This document shows positions 1 to 8,909 of a DNA stretch of 64,000 bases, piece after piece. Position numbers and translations under genes: made by a program. The notes below the pieces were generated by a model, which made no database searches, was not told the origin of the DNA, and was given only the letters and a program-made list of their open reading frames with translations. Origin of the DNA: Oceanisphaera arctica (lineage in GTDB: Bacteria > Pseudomonadota > Gammaproteobacteria > Enterobacterales > Aeromonadaceae); NCBI RefSeq assembly GCF_002936955.1, contig NZ_MPZM01000001.1, positions 62,001-126,000 of the forward strand, given 5' to 3'. How positions within the stretch are numbered: position 1 is the stretch's first letter; every line of letters begins with the position of its first letter.

Positions 1-1
1 G

Positions 2-475
2 CGGCTGACTTCGGGTTTGCGTGCGGTCGATCTGGGCGCCGCCCCCGGTGGCTGGACTCATCAGCTGGTCAGCCGTGGCATGATGGTCACGGCCATCGAT
101 AATGGCCCCATGAGCCAGGCCTTGATGGACACCGGACAGGTGAAGCATTACCGGGAAGACGGTTTTACCTGGCGTCCGGCCCGCAAGAATACCTACTGGC
201 TGGTCTGCGACATGGTCGAAAAGCCGGCGCGCGTGGTGGCGACCATGGCAGACTGGCTGGTGAATGAAGACTGTCAGGAAGCGATGTTCAACCTGAAATT
301 GCCGATGAAGAAGCGCTATGGCGAGGCGGTGTATAATCTGCAGCAGCTCAAGGACAAGCTGGCAGAGCTGGGCGGTTTTCAGGTGCAGGCCAAGCAGCTG
401 TATCACGACCGGGAAGAAATTACCGTACACGTGTATCAGCCGCGCAAGGTCGCCAAGCTGAAACCCAAGGAATAA
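2..475 (+). CDS. rlmM: 23S rRNA C2498 2'-O-methyltransferase RlmM, C-terminal part
   Basis: The frame is open to the left edge, so only the last 157 codons of a protein of about 360 residues are present. RlmM methylates the ribose of C2498 in 23S rRNA using S-adenosylmethionine. The visible part is the Rossmann methyltransferase domain: the SAM-binding motif [13 protein letters not shown] lies at the start, followed by a VCDMVEKP segment and the [10 protein letters not shown] stretch, which carry the catalytic Asp and Lys of this family. The C-terminus ends in a basic KVAKLKPKE tail. A TTG at 17 is not the start, because conserved residues (RLTSG) continue in frame upstream of it. A hairpin with a following T-rich stretch lies 45 bases downstream, so transcription probably ends here. 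Confidence 0.95.
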   Translation, partial: RLTSGLRAVDLGAAPGGWTHQLVSRGMMVTAIDNGPMSQALMDTGQVKHYREDGFTWRPARKNTYWLVCDMVEKPARVVATMADWLVNEDCQEAMFNLKLPMKKRYGEAVYNLQQLKDKLAELGGFQVQAKQLYHDREEITVHVYQPRKVAKLKPKE

Positions 476-519
476 ACCGGCCTGTTTGGCCAACCTGGGT
501 TCGCGATAGTGAACTATTA

Positions 520-545
520 AAGAAAGGGCCTTAGGGCCCTTTCTT
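520..545 (+). terminator. Rho-independent terminator after rlmM
   Basis: An 11-base arm AAGAAAGGGCC at 520-530 pairs with GGCCCTTTCTT at 535-545 across a 4-base loop. It lies just after the rlmM stop codon. Confidence 0.8.
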
Positions 546-659
546 CGTTACCGCAAGCTTAAAGTAGCGGTAAGTAAAATGGAACAAGAGAAAGATAAAA
601 TGGCTTTGTAGTGGTTCTGGGCTTGCTGAATAAATAAGCAGCAGGTTGCCTTTTTCATG

Positions 660-900
660 ACTCGGAGCTGTCTGTTGGAGATGCAATCAGACGAGACTGC
701 GGCCTTGAGAAGGATAAAGGGTGTCTCTTAGCCGACCATCTGTGCCATGGATGGCGCGGCTGAGCCCCTAGGGGGCGAGCTTGCTCGCCGTGACGAATCG
801 TTTCCGCCTGACCGAATATCCAGTGAATATTCGCAGCAGGCTGAAACCGCGAGTGTCATGTCATACGGCGTGTCGGCAGAGTCGTGCCCTTTGTCCGACT
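660..900. repeat. Diverged intergenic repeat related to the element at 14883-15240
   Basis: Bases 664-766 align without gaps to 15044-15146, sharing ACTCTGCGGC-like, AGCCGACCATC and CGGCTGAGCC blocks. A second block at 866-899 (CGGCGTGTCGGC then CCCTTTGTCCGAC) matches 15162-15195. Between the two blocks this copy carries about 90 extra bases, including a GGCGAGC/GCTCGCC hairpin at 774-789. I see no terminal inverted repeats, so this looks like an old, end-less copy. The rest of the 546-919 gap shows no gene. Confidence 0.6.
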
Positions 901-919
901 TTCTGTGGTCATCTTTCGT

Positions 920-1378
920 TTAAAACCGATATTTACAATCCAGTCTGGATTCGTCGTCGGTGATCTTGATGTCGAATTCCAGCCGGATTTCGGGGTCGGA
1001 AGGGCGAATGTTCAGCTTGATGCCGTCTCCCCGCAGGCGCAGCGAGGTTTTGAAACCGCCCCGTTCGAAATTCAGGCGGGGGCGGAAGTTTTTCAGTGAC
1101 AGGCTGACCGAGCTTTGCGGCGTCAGCTTCAGGCTGGGATAGGCGGCCAGGCGCCGACTGCCATCCGCTGTGGGATGTAACTCGATATCGAGCCCGTAAG
1201 GCTTGGGGGTATCTGTGAGTATCTTGGGGGGTGTCAGGGTAAAGCGCAGAGGCTGTTCGATAGTGGCGGTTGGTAGCTGGTAGTTTGGGCCGGGTTGTTC
1301 GTAGGCTGAGCTAGGTGTTGCATAGACTAACGATAGCAGAGAGAGGAGTGCCAGCAGCTGTATTGGTCGAACGTCCAT
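920..1378 (-). CDS. Putative secreted protein of unknown function (152 aa)
   Basis: I do not recognise this family. The first 25 residues form a clear Sec signal peptide: a hydrophobic run (IQLLALLSLLSLVYA) followed by a likely signal peptidase site after SSA, before YEQPG. The mature part of about 127 residues is rich in beta-forming alternation (RFTLTPPKI, KLTPQSSVSLSLKNF, LRLRGDGIKLNI, RLEFDIKI) and ends in KYRF, an aromatic last residue of the kind seen in small outer-membrane beta structures, so a periplasmic or outer-membrane location is possible. There is only one Cys, near the end. The start ATG is preceded by a G-rich stretch (GGGGGGAACAGG) that can serve as ribosome site. It stands alone, with the repeat region downstream and a terminator beyond its start. 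Confidence 0.6.
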   Translation of the reverse strand: MDVRPIQLLALLSLLSLVYATPSSAYEQPGPNYQLPTATIEQPLRFTLTPPKILTDTPKPYGLDIELHPTADGSRRLAAYPSLKLTPQSSVSLSLKNFRPRLNFERGGFKTSLRLRGDGIKLNIRPSDPEIRLEFDIKITDDESRLDCKYRF

Positions 1379-1483
1379 GAGCCTGTTCCCCCCGTCTGTA
1401 ACAGTAACTATAGACGGCTGTTTGTGATCAAGGGCACATTTTTGCCGGGTTCAGGTCTGATGTCTTGTCGGCGAACGCCCATT

Positions 1484-1508
1484 AAAAAAGGGCCTTTCGG
1501 CCCTTTAA
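1484..1508 (-). terminator. Terminator of the isocitrate dehydrogenase gene
   Basis: Stem AAAGGGCC/GGCCCTTT (1487-1494 with 1499-1506). Read on the minus strand it is followed by a run of six T. It lies 16 bases past the stop of the dehydrogenase gene. Confidence 0.85.
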
Positions 1509-1524
1509 CTGATTTGTCAGTCGC

Positions 1525-2532
1525 TTACAGGTTGGCGATGATCGCCTGGGTAAACTCGGTGGTGCTGGCGTTACCGCCCAGATCCCGGGTAACCGTCTTG
1601 CCTTCGGCGATGGTCTTGCGTACCGCTTCACGGATCTGCCGGGCCTTGTCCTGCATGCCGAGATGCTCCAGCATCTGAATGGAAGCGAGGATCACCGAAC
1701 AGGGGTTGGCGATGTTCTGACCGGCAATGTCCGGCGCCGAACCGTGTACCGCCTCGAAGATAGCCGCTTCTTTACCGATATTGGCGCCCGGAGCCATGCC
1801 CAGCCCACCGATCAGGCCGGCACAGAGATCCGACAGAATGTCGCCAAACAGGTTGGTGGTCACGATCACGTCGAAACGCTCGGGATACATCACCAGATTC
1901 ATGCAGGCGGCGTCCACTATCATTTCGTTGGTTTCGATGTCCGGATAGCGTAAAGCCACTTCCCGGGCCACTTCCAGAAACAGGCCTGAAGTGGACTTCA
2001 GGATGTTGGCCTTGTGGACTATGGTGACTTTTTTGCGGCCTTCGTTACGGGCCAACTCATAGGCAAACACGGTAATACGCTCGGCACCTTCGCGGGTGAT
2101 GATGCTCATCGCCTCGGCACTGCTATTGTCGTCGGAGCGTTTCTGACCGGCACCGGAATACATGCCTTCGGTGTTTTCCCGAATGGTGATGATGTCGATG
2201 TTTTCAAACCGGCTCTTGGTGCCTTCAAACGACACGACCGGGCGCACGTTGGCGTACAGGCTGAAGTGTTTGCGCAGAGAGACGTTGATGGAGGTGAAAC
2301 CGCCGCCGACGGGGGTAGTCAGAGGACCTTTGAGGGTGATTTTGTTTTGAGCTATCAGATCAAGGGTGGACTGGGGGAGAAGTTCGCCGTGTTTTTCCAG
2401 GGCCATCAGGCCGGCGTCGGCATAGTCGTAATGAAAGTTACAACCAGCGTGATCCAGTATTTTCAGGGCGGCATCGATAATGCTTGGGCCGATACCATCA
2501 CCCGGGATCACGGTAATACTGCGTTTGTTCAT
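1525..2532 (-). CDS. NAD-type isocitrate dehydrogenase (homoisocitrate-dehydrogenase-like, 335 aa)
   Basis: A beta-decarboxylating dehydrogenase that would turn isocitrate into 2-oxoglutarate. Seen: the N-terminal ITVIPGDGIGPSI, the substrate loop TSINVSLRKHF (Ser81, Arg87) and NVRP (Arg97), the family signature IRENTEGMYSG (117-127, with Tyr125), Lys174 in VHKANILK, and the metal-binding Asp residues in VDAAC (207) and NLFGDILSD (231, 235). At 335 residues it matches the short NAD-dependent subfamily rather than the 415-residue NADP enzyme of Escherichia. IPMDH or homoisocitrate specificity is possible for this fold, but the IRENTEG loop and length favour isocitrate. It is a single-gene unit with its own terminator; xni is upstream on the same strand, 79 bases away. 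Confidence 0.88.
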   Translation of the reverse strand: MNKRSITVIPGDGIGPSIIDAALKILDHAGCNFHYDYADAGLMALEKHGELLPQSTLDLIAQNKITLKGPLTTPVGGGFTSINVSLRKHFSLYANVRPVVSFEGTKSRFENIDIITIRENTEGMYSGAGQKRSDDNSSAEAMSIITREGAERITVFAYELARNEGRKKVTIVHKANILKSTSGLFLEVAREVALRYPDIETNEMIVDAACMNLVMYPERFDVIVTTNLFGDILSDLCAGLIGGLGMAPGANIGKEAAIFEAVHGSAPDIAGQNIANPCSVILASIQMLEHLGMQDKARQIREAVRKTIAEGKTVTRDLGGNASTTEFTQAIIANL

Positions 2533-2611
2533 GGGCAGCGTTCCGTTTTTAGTTATAGGTCGAGGGGAAGTATTATTGCCCCGTATTTATAGCATTTTCG
2601 CCGTGATTTTC

Positions 2612-3394
2612 CTATGACCCTTTAGTCGAGGGTGGATAACGCAGATCCTGAAGGTTGAAACCCAGCTCTATATCATCCACCAGTTTGACCAGCTGCCTCG
2701 ACAGCAAGGCATGGTTCTGGTGAGCATGTACGGTATTTTCGTCTTTTGCCTGAGGGTCGGTGGCAAGCAATTCGTCCAGAGTATTATTCTGTTTCAACAG
2801 CGCTTTGGCTCGCTTGGGACCTATGCCGGGTACGCCCTTGATCTGGCTGCCTGACACTCCGGTCAGCGCCCAGTAATCGACCAGCTGATCGACTTTCAGC
2901 CCATAGTGTTGCTGCACGAAATCGTCATCAAGCCATCGTTGATTGAAATGATCCCATAATCGGATATGCGGGCTCAGCAGCTGACAAAATCCCTGATCGG
3001 TAGAGACGATGATGCTGTTCTTGCCGTGGCGACCCAGGGTGGTGGCGAGGGTAGCGATGAGGTCGTCCGCCTCGTCGGTGTCGGACAGCAAGGCGTCGAT
3101 ACCCTGTTGCCACAGCAGCTGTTGCAGCTCACCGAGGTAATTGGCCAGAGCCTCGGGCATGGGCTTGCGCCCGGCTTTGTATTCCGGATACAGATGATGG
3201 CGAAAGCCGACCGGCGCGCCGTCGAACACCGCCACCACATGGCTGGGTTTGAACTGGGCGAGCAAGCGGTTGGTGGCATTAGTGAGGGCGGCGCCGGTGG
3301 CAGCCAGCGCCGTTGCTTCATGTTGATGCCGCTGGGCCTGCACAGCGTGCAGCCGGCGGATCAGGTTCAGGGCATCGATGATCAGTAATTGCAT
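2612..3394 (-). CDS. xni: Flap endonuclease Xni (260 aa)
   Basis: Member of the 5'-3' exonuclease family, related to the N-terminal domain of DNA polymerase I, which cleaves 5' flaps of branched DNA. Seen: the opening LLIIDALNLIRR with its metal-binding Asp; VVAVFDGAP and HHLYPEYKAGRKPMP in the arch; the acidic SDTDEADDLIAT cluster; and STDQGF and the helix-hairpin-helix GVPGIGPKRAKALL near residues 180-200. The length agrees with the 251-residue Escherichia protein. As in the Xni subgroup, the active site has fewer acidic residues than the PolI 5' nuclease. Together with ppnN just upstream it recalls the Escherichia xni/ygdH region. A MITE now fills the space between the two. Confidence 0.93.
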   Translation of the reverse strand: MQLLIIDALNLIRRLHAVQAQRHQHEATALAATGAALTNATNRLLAQFKPSHVVAVFDGAPVGFRHHLYPEYKAGRKPMPEALANYLGELQQLLWQQGIDALLSDTDEADDLIATLATTLGRHGKNSIIVSTDQGFCQLLSPHIRLWDHFNQRWLDDDFVQQHYGLKVDQLVDYWALTGVSGSQIKGVPGIGPKRAKALLKQNNTLDELLATDPQAKDENTVHAHQNHALLSRQLVKLVDDIELGFNLQDLRYPPSTKGS

Positions 3395-3410
3395 TCAGCG
3401 TACATCTTAT

Positions 3411-3607
3411 TAGGGTCTGTTGACCTTTCACGGTTAAATTTTGTTCGAGTAAAACGCGTTTAGCCGAACCCGCAGGGCAGCGCTTGTGGGGTCTTGCTAC
3501 TGCGTTATCGCTTATTTATGTAGAGTGACTACATGGCATAAGCGATGCCTTGTATCAAGCCCCCACAAACTGCTGCAAAAATCATCGCGAAAGGCCAACA
3601 GACCCTA
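3411..3607. mobile_element. MITE-like element, deleted copy (197 bp)
   Basis: The ends are inverted repeats: TAGGGTCTGTTGACCTTTC at the left and the complement of GAAAGGCCAACAGACCCTA at the right. The body matches the copy at 44043-44309 in opposite orientation over its full length, except that about 70 bases are missing here at the palindromic decamer AAACGCGTTT (3452-3461). The longer copy has that decamer twice, 71 bases apart. There is no coding capacity. The right end provides the TAG stop codon of ppnN. Confidence 0.85.
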
Positions 3608-4960
3608 GCGTTTGATACGGTAGCAGGGCACATAGGCCGAACCGGGGAGCTTCATGCGCTGCTGCTCCACAAATTCCTGCAGCAGCTTGTCCATCATTTG
3701 CATCATTTTTGGCTCGCCATTGAGCAGGAAGGGCCCTTCTTTCTCGATGGCTCTGATGCCGCCTTCCTTGACGTTACCGGCCACTATACCGGAGAAGGCC
3801 CGGCGCAGGTTGGCCGCCAGTTGCTGAGGTGGCTGATCGCTGCTCAGGTTCAGGTTGGCCATGCCTTCGTGATCCGGTGTAAAGGGCAGTTGAAATTCCG
3901 GCTCTATCTTCAGCGACCAGTTGAAGGAGTAGGCGTCACCCACCGACTTGCGATAATCCCGTACCAGCGGCATGGCGTTTTTGACTCGTCGCGCCACCTC
4001 GGCCGGATCATCGATAATGATCTGGTACAGCGACTGGGCATCGGGACCCAGGGTGTTGCCGATAAACTCGTCCACGCTGCGGAAGTAGTCGGCGCTTTCC
4101 TTGGGGCCGGTCAGAATTATGGGAATGGGCTGATGCCGATTTTCCGGATGCATCATGATGCCGAGAATATAGAGAATTTCTTCGGCGGTACCGGCGCCGC
4201 CGGGGAAGACGATGATACCGTGGCCCAGGCGTACGAAGGCTTCCAGTCGTTTCTCGATATCCGGCAGTATCACCAGCTCGTTGACGATGGGGTTGGGCGG
4301 CTCGGCGGCGATGATGGAGGGCTCGGTCAGGCCGATATAGCGGCTACCGGTTACTCGTTGCTTGGCGTGGCCGACGGCGGCGCCTTTCATCGGTCCTTCC
4401 ATGGCGCCAGGGCCACAGCCGGTGCAGATGTTCATTTCGCGCAGACCCAGCTCGTTGCCGACCTCGCGGGTGTACTGATATTCCACTGCGTTGATGGAGT
4501 GGCCGCCCCAGCACACGGCCAGGTTGGGCTCGGCGCCGGGGTTGACGGCTCGGGCATTGCGCAGAATGGAGAAGACCAGATCGGTCAGGTGCAGCGATGA
4601 GGTCAGATTCAGTTGATTTTCGTTTTGCAGCTTGCTGTTGACGTAGATGATGTCACGAAGCACCGAAAACAGATGGTCCTGAATACCGCGGATAATTTCA
4701 CCGTCCACGAAGGCATGATCCGGCGGGTTGAACAGCTCCAGCTTGACCCCGCGCTCCCGGCGGATCACGTTGATCTCGAAGGATTTGTAACGCTCGAGAA
4801 TTTCTTTGGAACTGTCGGTTTTGCTACCGGAGTTCAGTACCGCCAAGGCACAGTTGCGAAACAGCTGGTACAGGGCGCCGGAGGCAGACTGTTTGAGGTT
4901 ATCGACTTCGACTTGCGACAGCAGGTTCATGCTGCCGACCGGATTAATATGGGTGATCAT
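3605..4960 (-). CDS. ppnN: Pyrimidine/purine 5'-monophosphate nucleosidase PpnN
   Basis: PpnN (YgdH) hydrolyses nucleoside 5'-monophosphates to base and ribose 5-phosphate and is known to be stimulated by (p)ppGpp. Seen: the LOG-type core with [17 protein letters not shown] and the [10 protein letters not shown] motif (GGxGTxxE) that holds phosphate and the catalytic acid, flanked by the long N- and C-terminal domains typical of this subfamily. The chosen ATG at 4960 gives [11 protein letters not shown], matching the usual N-terminus, with GGGAG six bases upstream; a GTG at 4966 is less likely. At 451 residues it is near the 454 of Escherichia. Oddity: the stop codon TAG is part of the inverted-repeat end of the adjoining MITE, so the last residues (CYRIKR) may differ from the ancestral tail. 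Confidence 0.95.
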   Translation of the reverse strand: MITHINPVGSMNLLSQVEVDNLKQSASGALYQLFRNCALAVLNSGSKTDSSKEILERYKSFEINVIRRERGVKLELFNPPDHAFVDGEIIRGIQDHLFSVLRDIIYVNSKLQNENQLNLTSSLHLTDLVFSILRNARAVNPGAEPNLAVCWGGHSINAVEYQYTREVGNELGLREMNICTGCGPGAMEGPMKGAAVGHAKQRVTGSRYIGLTEPSIIAAEPPNPIVNELVILPDIEKRLEAFVRLGHGIIVFPGGAGTAEEILYILGIMMHPENRHQPIPIILTGPKESADYFRSVDEFIGNTLGPDAQSLYQIIIDDPAEVARRVKNAMPLVRDYRKSVGDAYSFNWSLKIEPEFQLPFTPDHEGMANLNLSSDQPPQQLAANLRRAFSGIVAGNVKEGGIRAIEKEGPFLLNGEPKMMQMMDKLLQEFVEQQRMKLPGSAYVPCYRIKR

Positions 4961-4987
4961 AGTCACTCCCGTGAATATTGTTATAGG

Positions 4988-6508
4988 TCAATCCATGACT
5001 ATCTGATCACGCTCGGCGTGCTTGGCACGATACAGGGCCTGATCGGCGCGCTCCAGGGCTGATGTGATGCTGTCGCCCTGTCGAAACAGGGTGGCACCGA
5101 TGGATGCGGTGATGGTCACGCGCTCTGCTTTAAAACGAAATGGAATATTTTTGATTTGCTCGCGCAGTTTTTCCAGTGGTGTGTTGAGGTGTTCCGGGCT
5201 GATGTTGCTCAGCAGAATAATAAACTCTTCGCCTCCGAAACGAGCGACGAAGTCGCTGTCCCGCAATGATTGCTGGACGGTTTTGGCAATCAGGCACAAT
5301 GCCTTGTCTCCGGCCTGATGACCGTATTTGTCGTTGATTGCCTTGAAATAATCAATATCGATCAGGGCGATGCACAAGGGACTCTGATAACGAAGCCAAC
5401 GGCGATATTCTACTTCCAGCCGTTCATCCATGCCGGCTCGATTATGGATCTGGGTCAGGCTGTCGATAAACAGTTTGTCATTCTGCGCATTGAGTTGTTG
5501 TTTGAAATGCTCAGTGTCGCTTTTGAGTGACTGTATCTGTTGGTCCATCTCACCCATTCGTTTGAGCAATGACTGTTCTCGGTCCTGCAGTCGTTCATGC
5601 TGCACCAAAATGTGGTTGATGCCGCGCATGCGCAGTTCAATTTCTTCTTTCAGATGTTCGCTGTCCTGGCTGCTCAGATGCTCGCCAATGGCCCTGAGCT
5701 CGCTGGCGATATGATGGCCATGGTGGGTGCGGGCATCGAATAACGCCTGACCTTCACTCAGGGAGATAGCGAAGTGATGTTGCATCTCTCCCAGGTTGCC
5801 GTGGAGTTTGCTCAGAAACAGGGTGGAGTTTTTGCGCTCAAACCGGCAGCCTTCGATGGTGCGCTCTATCAGGCGCAGACAGATCCCCGGCATCAGGCTG
5901 GCATCCGCCAGTTGTGACAGCTGACGCCGTATCTTGACCAGATCGGTAGCCACCTCTCCGGAGAAGTTGAACTCCTCGATCAGCTGTTGTAGCCGGGAAC
6001 ATAATTCGTGATAGTGGGCCTGGTGTTGGTTGTGCTGTTCGGTGCAGAGGCTCAGGGCGCTCTGGTAGTAGTCCAGCAACAGCCACATCTTTTTATCGTG
6101 GCCCTCATTGTTAGGTTCCAGCTCTGCCAGCAGGGTATCGGTCTGAGAGGGGCGGAATGCGGATTGTTGTAGCAGTGTAACCGCCTGTTGCAGCTTCTTT
6201 CCGGTCAGTTGTTGCGCACAATACAGCCGGATACACCCCTGCCGCAGGCGGGCAAGCTGTTGCTCCAGTTCGATCGAAAGCCGAGCCGTAACGGGCATCG
6301 CCGGCTCGAATGAAGTTGAGTCGGGTTGTTCGACAAGCAGTTTCTGCCAGTGGCTGATGAAACGACCGGTCGGTTCTGAGTCTGTGTCACAGGAGGCGCT
6401 GGTTGGCGACTGTTGCTCTTGTTGTTGCAGGCTGCTCAGAATGTCTTCCAGCCTGTCAATAACGGATGTCAGTTCCTTTAACATCAGATTATCGTCGATA
6501 TTGTCCAT
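4988..6508 (-). CDS. Diguanylate cyclase with intact GGEEF site (506 aa)
   Basis: Would make cyclic di-GMP from two GTP. The C-terminal 160 residues are a complete GGDEF domain: DSLTQIHNRAG, the metal/GTP segment IALIDIDYFKAINDKYGH, the signature RFGGEEF, and a product-inhibition I-site RDSD five residues before the signature. The rest is a soluble alpha-helical region of about 300 residues with no membrane segment that I recognise, ending in a coiled coil (RDREQSLLKRMGEMDQQIQ) that should hold the dimer together. I cannot name the N-terminal sensor family. It is 27 bases downstream of ppnN's start region on the same strand, and 38 bases beyond the stop of the TPR/GGDEF-like gene upstream, so the two signalling genes could be co-transcribed. 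Confidence 0.9.
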   Translation of the reverse strand: MDNIDDNLMLKELTSVIDRLEDILSSLQQQEQQSPTSASCDTDSEPTGRFISHWQKLLVEQPDSTSFEPAMPVTARLSIELEQQLARLRQGCIRLYCAQQLTGKKLQQAVTLLQQSAFRPSQTDTLLAELEPNNEGHDKKMWLLLDYYQSALSLCTEQHNQHQAHYHELCSRLQQLIEEFNFSGEVATDLVKIRRQLSQLADASLMPGICLRLIERTIEGCRFERKNSTLFLSKLHGNLGEMQHHFAISLSEGQALFDARTHHGHHIASELRAIGEHLSSQDSEHLKEEIELRMRGINHILVQHERLQDREQSLLKRMGEMDQQIQSLKSDTEHFKQQLNAQNDKLFIDSLTQIHNRAGMDERLEVEYRRWLRYQSPLCIALIDIDYFKAINDKYGHQAGDKALCLIAKTVQQSLRDSDFVARFGGEEFIILLSNISPEHLNTPLEKLREQIKNIPFRFKAERVTITASIGATLFRQGDSITSALERADQALYRAKHAERDQIVMD

Positions 6509-6546
6509 GGTTCACCATAACACCCTAGCGCAGGGGGCCTGTAAAA

Positions 6547-8799
6547 TTATATCGAGATTGCCGGCTCAGAGGCCAAGGCACTCCAGTCAATCTGTTGTTT
6601 TTTATGTGAACTATTGACCTTGACCAGTCCTTTCAGAATAGCCTGAATACAACAGTGGCGAATATCGCCATTAAAAAAAGCGGCTTGCTGACAGTCGACC
6701 GCCAGCAGTTTCACCCAGGCACTTTCTCCGGTTTGTTCTACCAGCTGGTGGGCGGCGGCCATGGCCAGATACAGAATATTTCCCAGGCGCATATCATCCA
6801 GAGTATGGGGAGCCTTGGGCAGGAACGGATGCCCGATAATGCCGATGGCCAGGCGGCGATCCAGGTGAAAGTGGCTGGGGAACTCGGCAAACATGCGCTC
6901 GAGGCTGGCGACCGTCTGTTGCAGTGAGTTGACCTGACGTTGCGAGATGACGTAAATGAACTGCCCCTCGCGCAAGTCATAAAGTCGCGCCTTGGGGTGA
7001 ATGCGACCTTGCAGGTACTCGCCCAGCTCTTTCTGCAGGGTGGCCGCATGGGCCAGACCTATCCGCTCGCTCAGGTCGACCATAAAGGGCACGTGCAGCA
7101 GCAAATAATAGATTTTATCGTTGAATGGCTCAGCCTGTGCTTCGTTGAGATACCACTGTTCGGAGCGCTGCTGGCGCTTGGCCATTTCCTGCGGTAAACG
7201 CAGCATCAGCTGGCGCCAGTTGGGTAAACCGGTTCTGGGTTCGAGCAACAACGACTGCTGTAATTCGGTATTACTCTGCAGCAGGCGGCGGCTGCGAATA
7301 TGATTACGCAACCAGCCGTAAAGCAGCAGCGGTGCAATCAGCCCCAGGCTGAAGGCGAGCAGGGTAAAGCGCTGTTTGTCCTGCTGCAGTTGTTCATTCT
7401 GCCGGCGTAGTCCGCTCAGCTCTCGTTCTTGCTGCAGCTGTTGATCGCTTTCTTGTACCAGACTCTGGGTCAGCAGCCGGTTAAGCTGGCTGGCTCTCTC
7501 GTAATAGGCATGAAAGGCCTTGTGATGCACCAGCGCCTGGGTCGGACTCCCGCTGGTTTCAAACAACAGCGCCAGCAGTCGGTGGCTTTCAATCAGGCGG
7601 GGCACATCATCCTGTAGTTCGGCCAGTTTCCGGGCCTGGTCGAGCTGGATCAGGGCCAGGCCGTGTTCCTGCTGTTCCAAGTGCAGTTGACCCAGTTGCA
7701 GCAGCGTGTCTACCTGGTGGGGAATATCCTGATTGCGCTTGAAGCTGGCCCGGGCCAGGGTCAGATAGTGGCGTGCTTCGGCATAGGTCTTCAGCAGCCG
7801 GTAGGAATGGCCGATCTCCAGATAAAGCCGGGCCATCAGGTTGGCATCGCCCTGAATTTTGACCAGATCGAGCGCATTGAAAAAATAGACCAGCGCCAGA
7901 CTGGCGTCGTTACCGGCTCGGGTGACCCGACCCAGGTTAAGCAGCGAGCTTATCAGCAGGGTCGGGTTACCCAGCAATTCGAATTCGGTAGTGGCCTGAT
8001 TGGCGTAATGCATCGCCTGTTCGCCCTTGCCCAGTGAGGCATGCAAGGTGGCCGCCTTATCGGCGGCCATGGCCTTGAGATAGTACTGACGACGTTTGCC
8101 CAGCAGGTTCAGGGTTTCCACATAGTGTGACAGGGCCAGCTCATCCTGTTGCAGCAAGAGGTAATATTCCCCCAGCAGATAGTTGGCCCAGGCCTGCTGA
8201 ATGTATTCTCCTTGTTGCTGGGCCTGAACCCGGATTTGCTCGAACGCCAGCCGGGCTTCATCGAAGCGATGTTGATACAAGAGCACGCTGGCCTGAAACA
8301 GAGGTAAGGCCGCCTTCAGTGAGGGTGGGGCATTGACCGTCAGCAGGAGGCCGGCTTCTTCGAGCAGGCTGTTGGCCTGCTCGGTATCTTGCTGTGCCAG
8401 CACCAGTTTGGCTTTGATGATAAGGCTGGCCGCCTCGGCGTCGGGCTGACGATAGCGTTTGGCGAGCTTGATGGCCTGATTGATGCTGGTATCGGCCGGT
8501 AGCGACAGCCCTTCATTGGCCTGACACAGGGCCTGAATTTGCCAGGCGGCCTGACTCTGCTCCCGGGTGCGATAGCGTTTGGCCAGTTCCTGGTGATCGA
8601 AGTCCTGACGCGAGTTGACCATCTTCGCCGGGTCGACTTCTTTGCGTTGCAGAAAAAAGTTGGTCAGGGCGACACACTCGCTAGGTCGGCTCAGCATCAG
8701 CTGCCGCGCCCGTTGCAATTCAACGGGTTCGGGTTGGTACGGCGACAGCGCGGGAGCGCCCGCCAGATGCGAGACCAGAACGGCAGCAGACAAAATCAC
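6547..8799 (-). CDS. Membrane TPR protein with degenerate GGDEF-like domain (750 aa)
   Basis: Order of parts: a hydrophobic N-terminus (export signal or anchor); helical repeats of tetratricopeptide type over roughly residues 120-440, best seen in AWANYLLGEYYLLL, SLLNLGRVTRAGN and ARLYLEIGHSYRLL; a Gln-rich coiled coil at about 445-475; one membrane helix at about 478-497 (LLAFSLGLIAPLLLYGWL); and a cytoplasmic C-terminal domain. That domain begins with RTGLPNWRQL, like the start of a GGDEF domain, but where GG(D/E)EF should be it reads LREGQF, and the metal-binding Asp residues are not kept. It should therefore be catalytically dead and act as a receptor or regulator. GTG at 8799 is the only usable start I see; no good ribosome site precedes it, so the start is uncertain. 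It sits directly upstream of an active cyclase. Confidence 0.75.
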   Translation of the reverse strand: MILSAAVLVSHLAGAPALSPYQPEPVELQRARQLMLSRPSECVALTNFFLQRKEVDPAKMVNSRQDFDHQELAKRYRTREQSQAAWQIQALCQANEGLSLPADTSINQAIKLAKRYRQPDAEAASLIIKAKLVLAQQDTEQANSLLEEAGLLLTVNAPPSLKAALPLFQASVLLYQHRFDEARLAFEQIRVQAQQQGEYIQQAWANYLLGEYYLLLQQDELALSHYVETLNLLGKRRQYYLKAMAADKAATLHASLGKGEQAMHYANQATTEFELLGNPTLLISSLLNLGRVTRAGNDASLALVYFFNALDLVKIQGDANLMARLYLEIGHSYRLLKTYAEARHYLTLARASFKRNQDIPHQVDTLLQLGQLHLEQQEHGLALIQLDQARKLAELQDDVPRLIESHRLLALLFETSGSPTQALVHHKAFHAYYERASQLNRLLTQSLVQESDQQLQQERELSGLRRQNEQLQQDKQRFTLLAFSLGLIAPLLLYGWLRNHIRSRRLLQSNTELQQSLLLEPRTGLPNWRQLMLRLPQEMAKRQQRSEQWYLNEAQAEPFNDKIYYLLLHVPFMVDLSERIGLAHAATLQKELGEYLQGRIHPKARLYDLREGQFIYVISQRQVNSLQQTVASLERMFAEFPSHFHLDRRLAIGIIGHPFLPKAPHTLDDMRLGNILYLAMAAAHQLVEQTGESAWVKLLAVDCQQAAFFNGDIRHCCIQAILKGLVKVNSSHKKQQIDWSALASEPAISI

Positions 8800-8858
8800 A
8801 ATAATGAATACCGATATAATATGCGGATGAGGCGTCAGTTTACGTAGCGGGCCGAAGG

Positions 8859-8904
8859 GAGTCCAGCTTCTGACGCGATCCGGCCCTATTGATAGTCTGG
8901 ACTC
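8859..8904 (-). other. Inverted repeat downstream of queF
   Basis: GAGTCCAG (8859-8866) pairs with CTGGACTC (8897-8904), with GGGCCG/CGGCCC pairing possible nearby. No T run follows on the minus strand, so it could be an RNA 3'-end structure rather than a classical terminator. Confidence 0.4.
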
Positions 8905-8909
8905 GCTTG

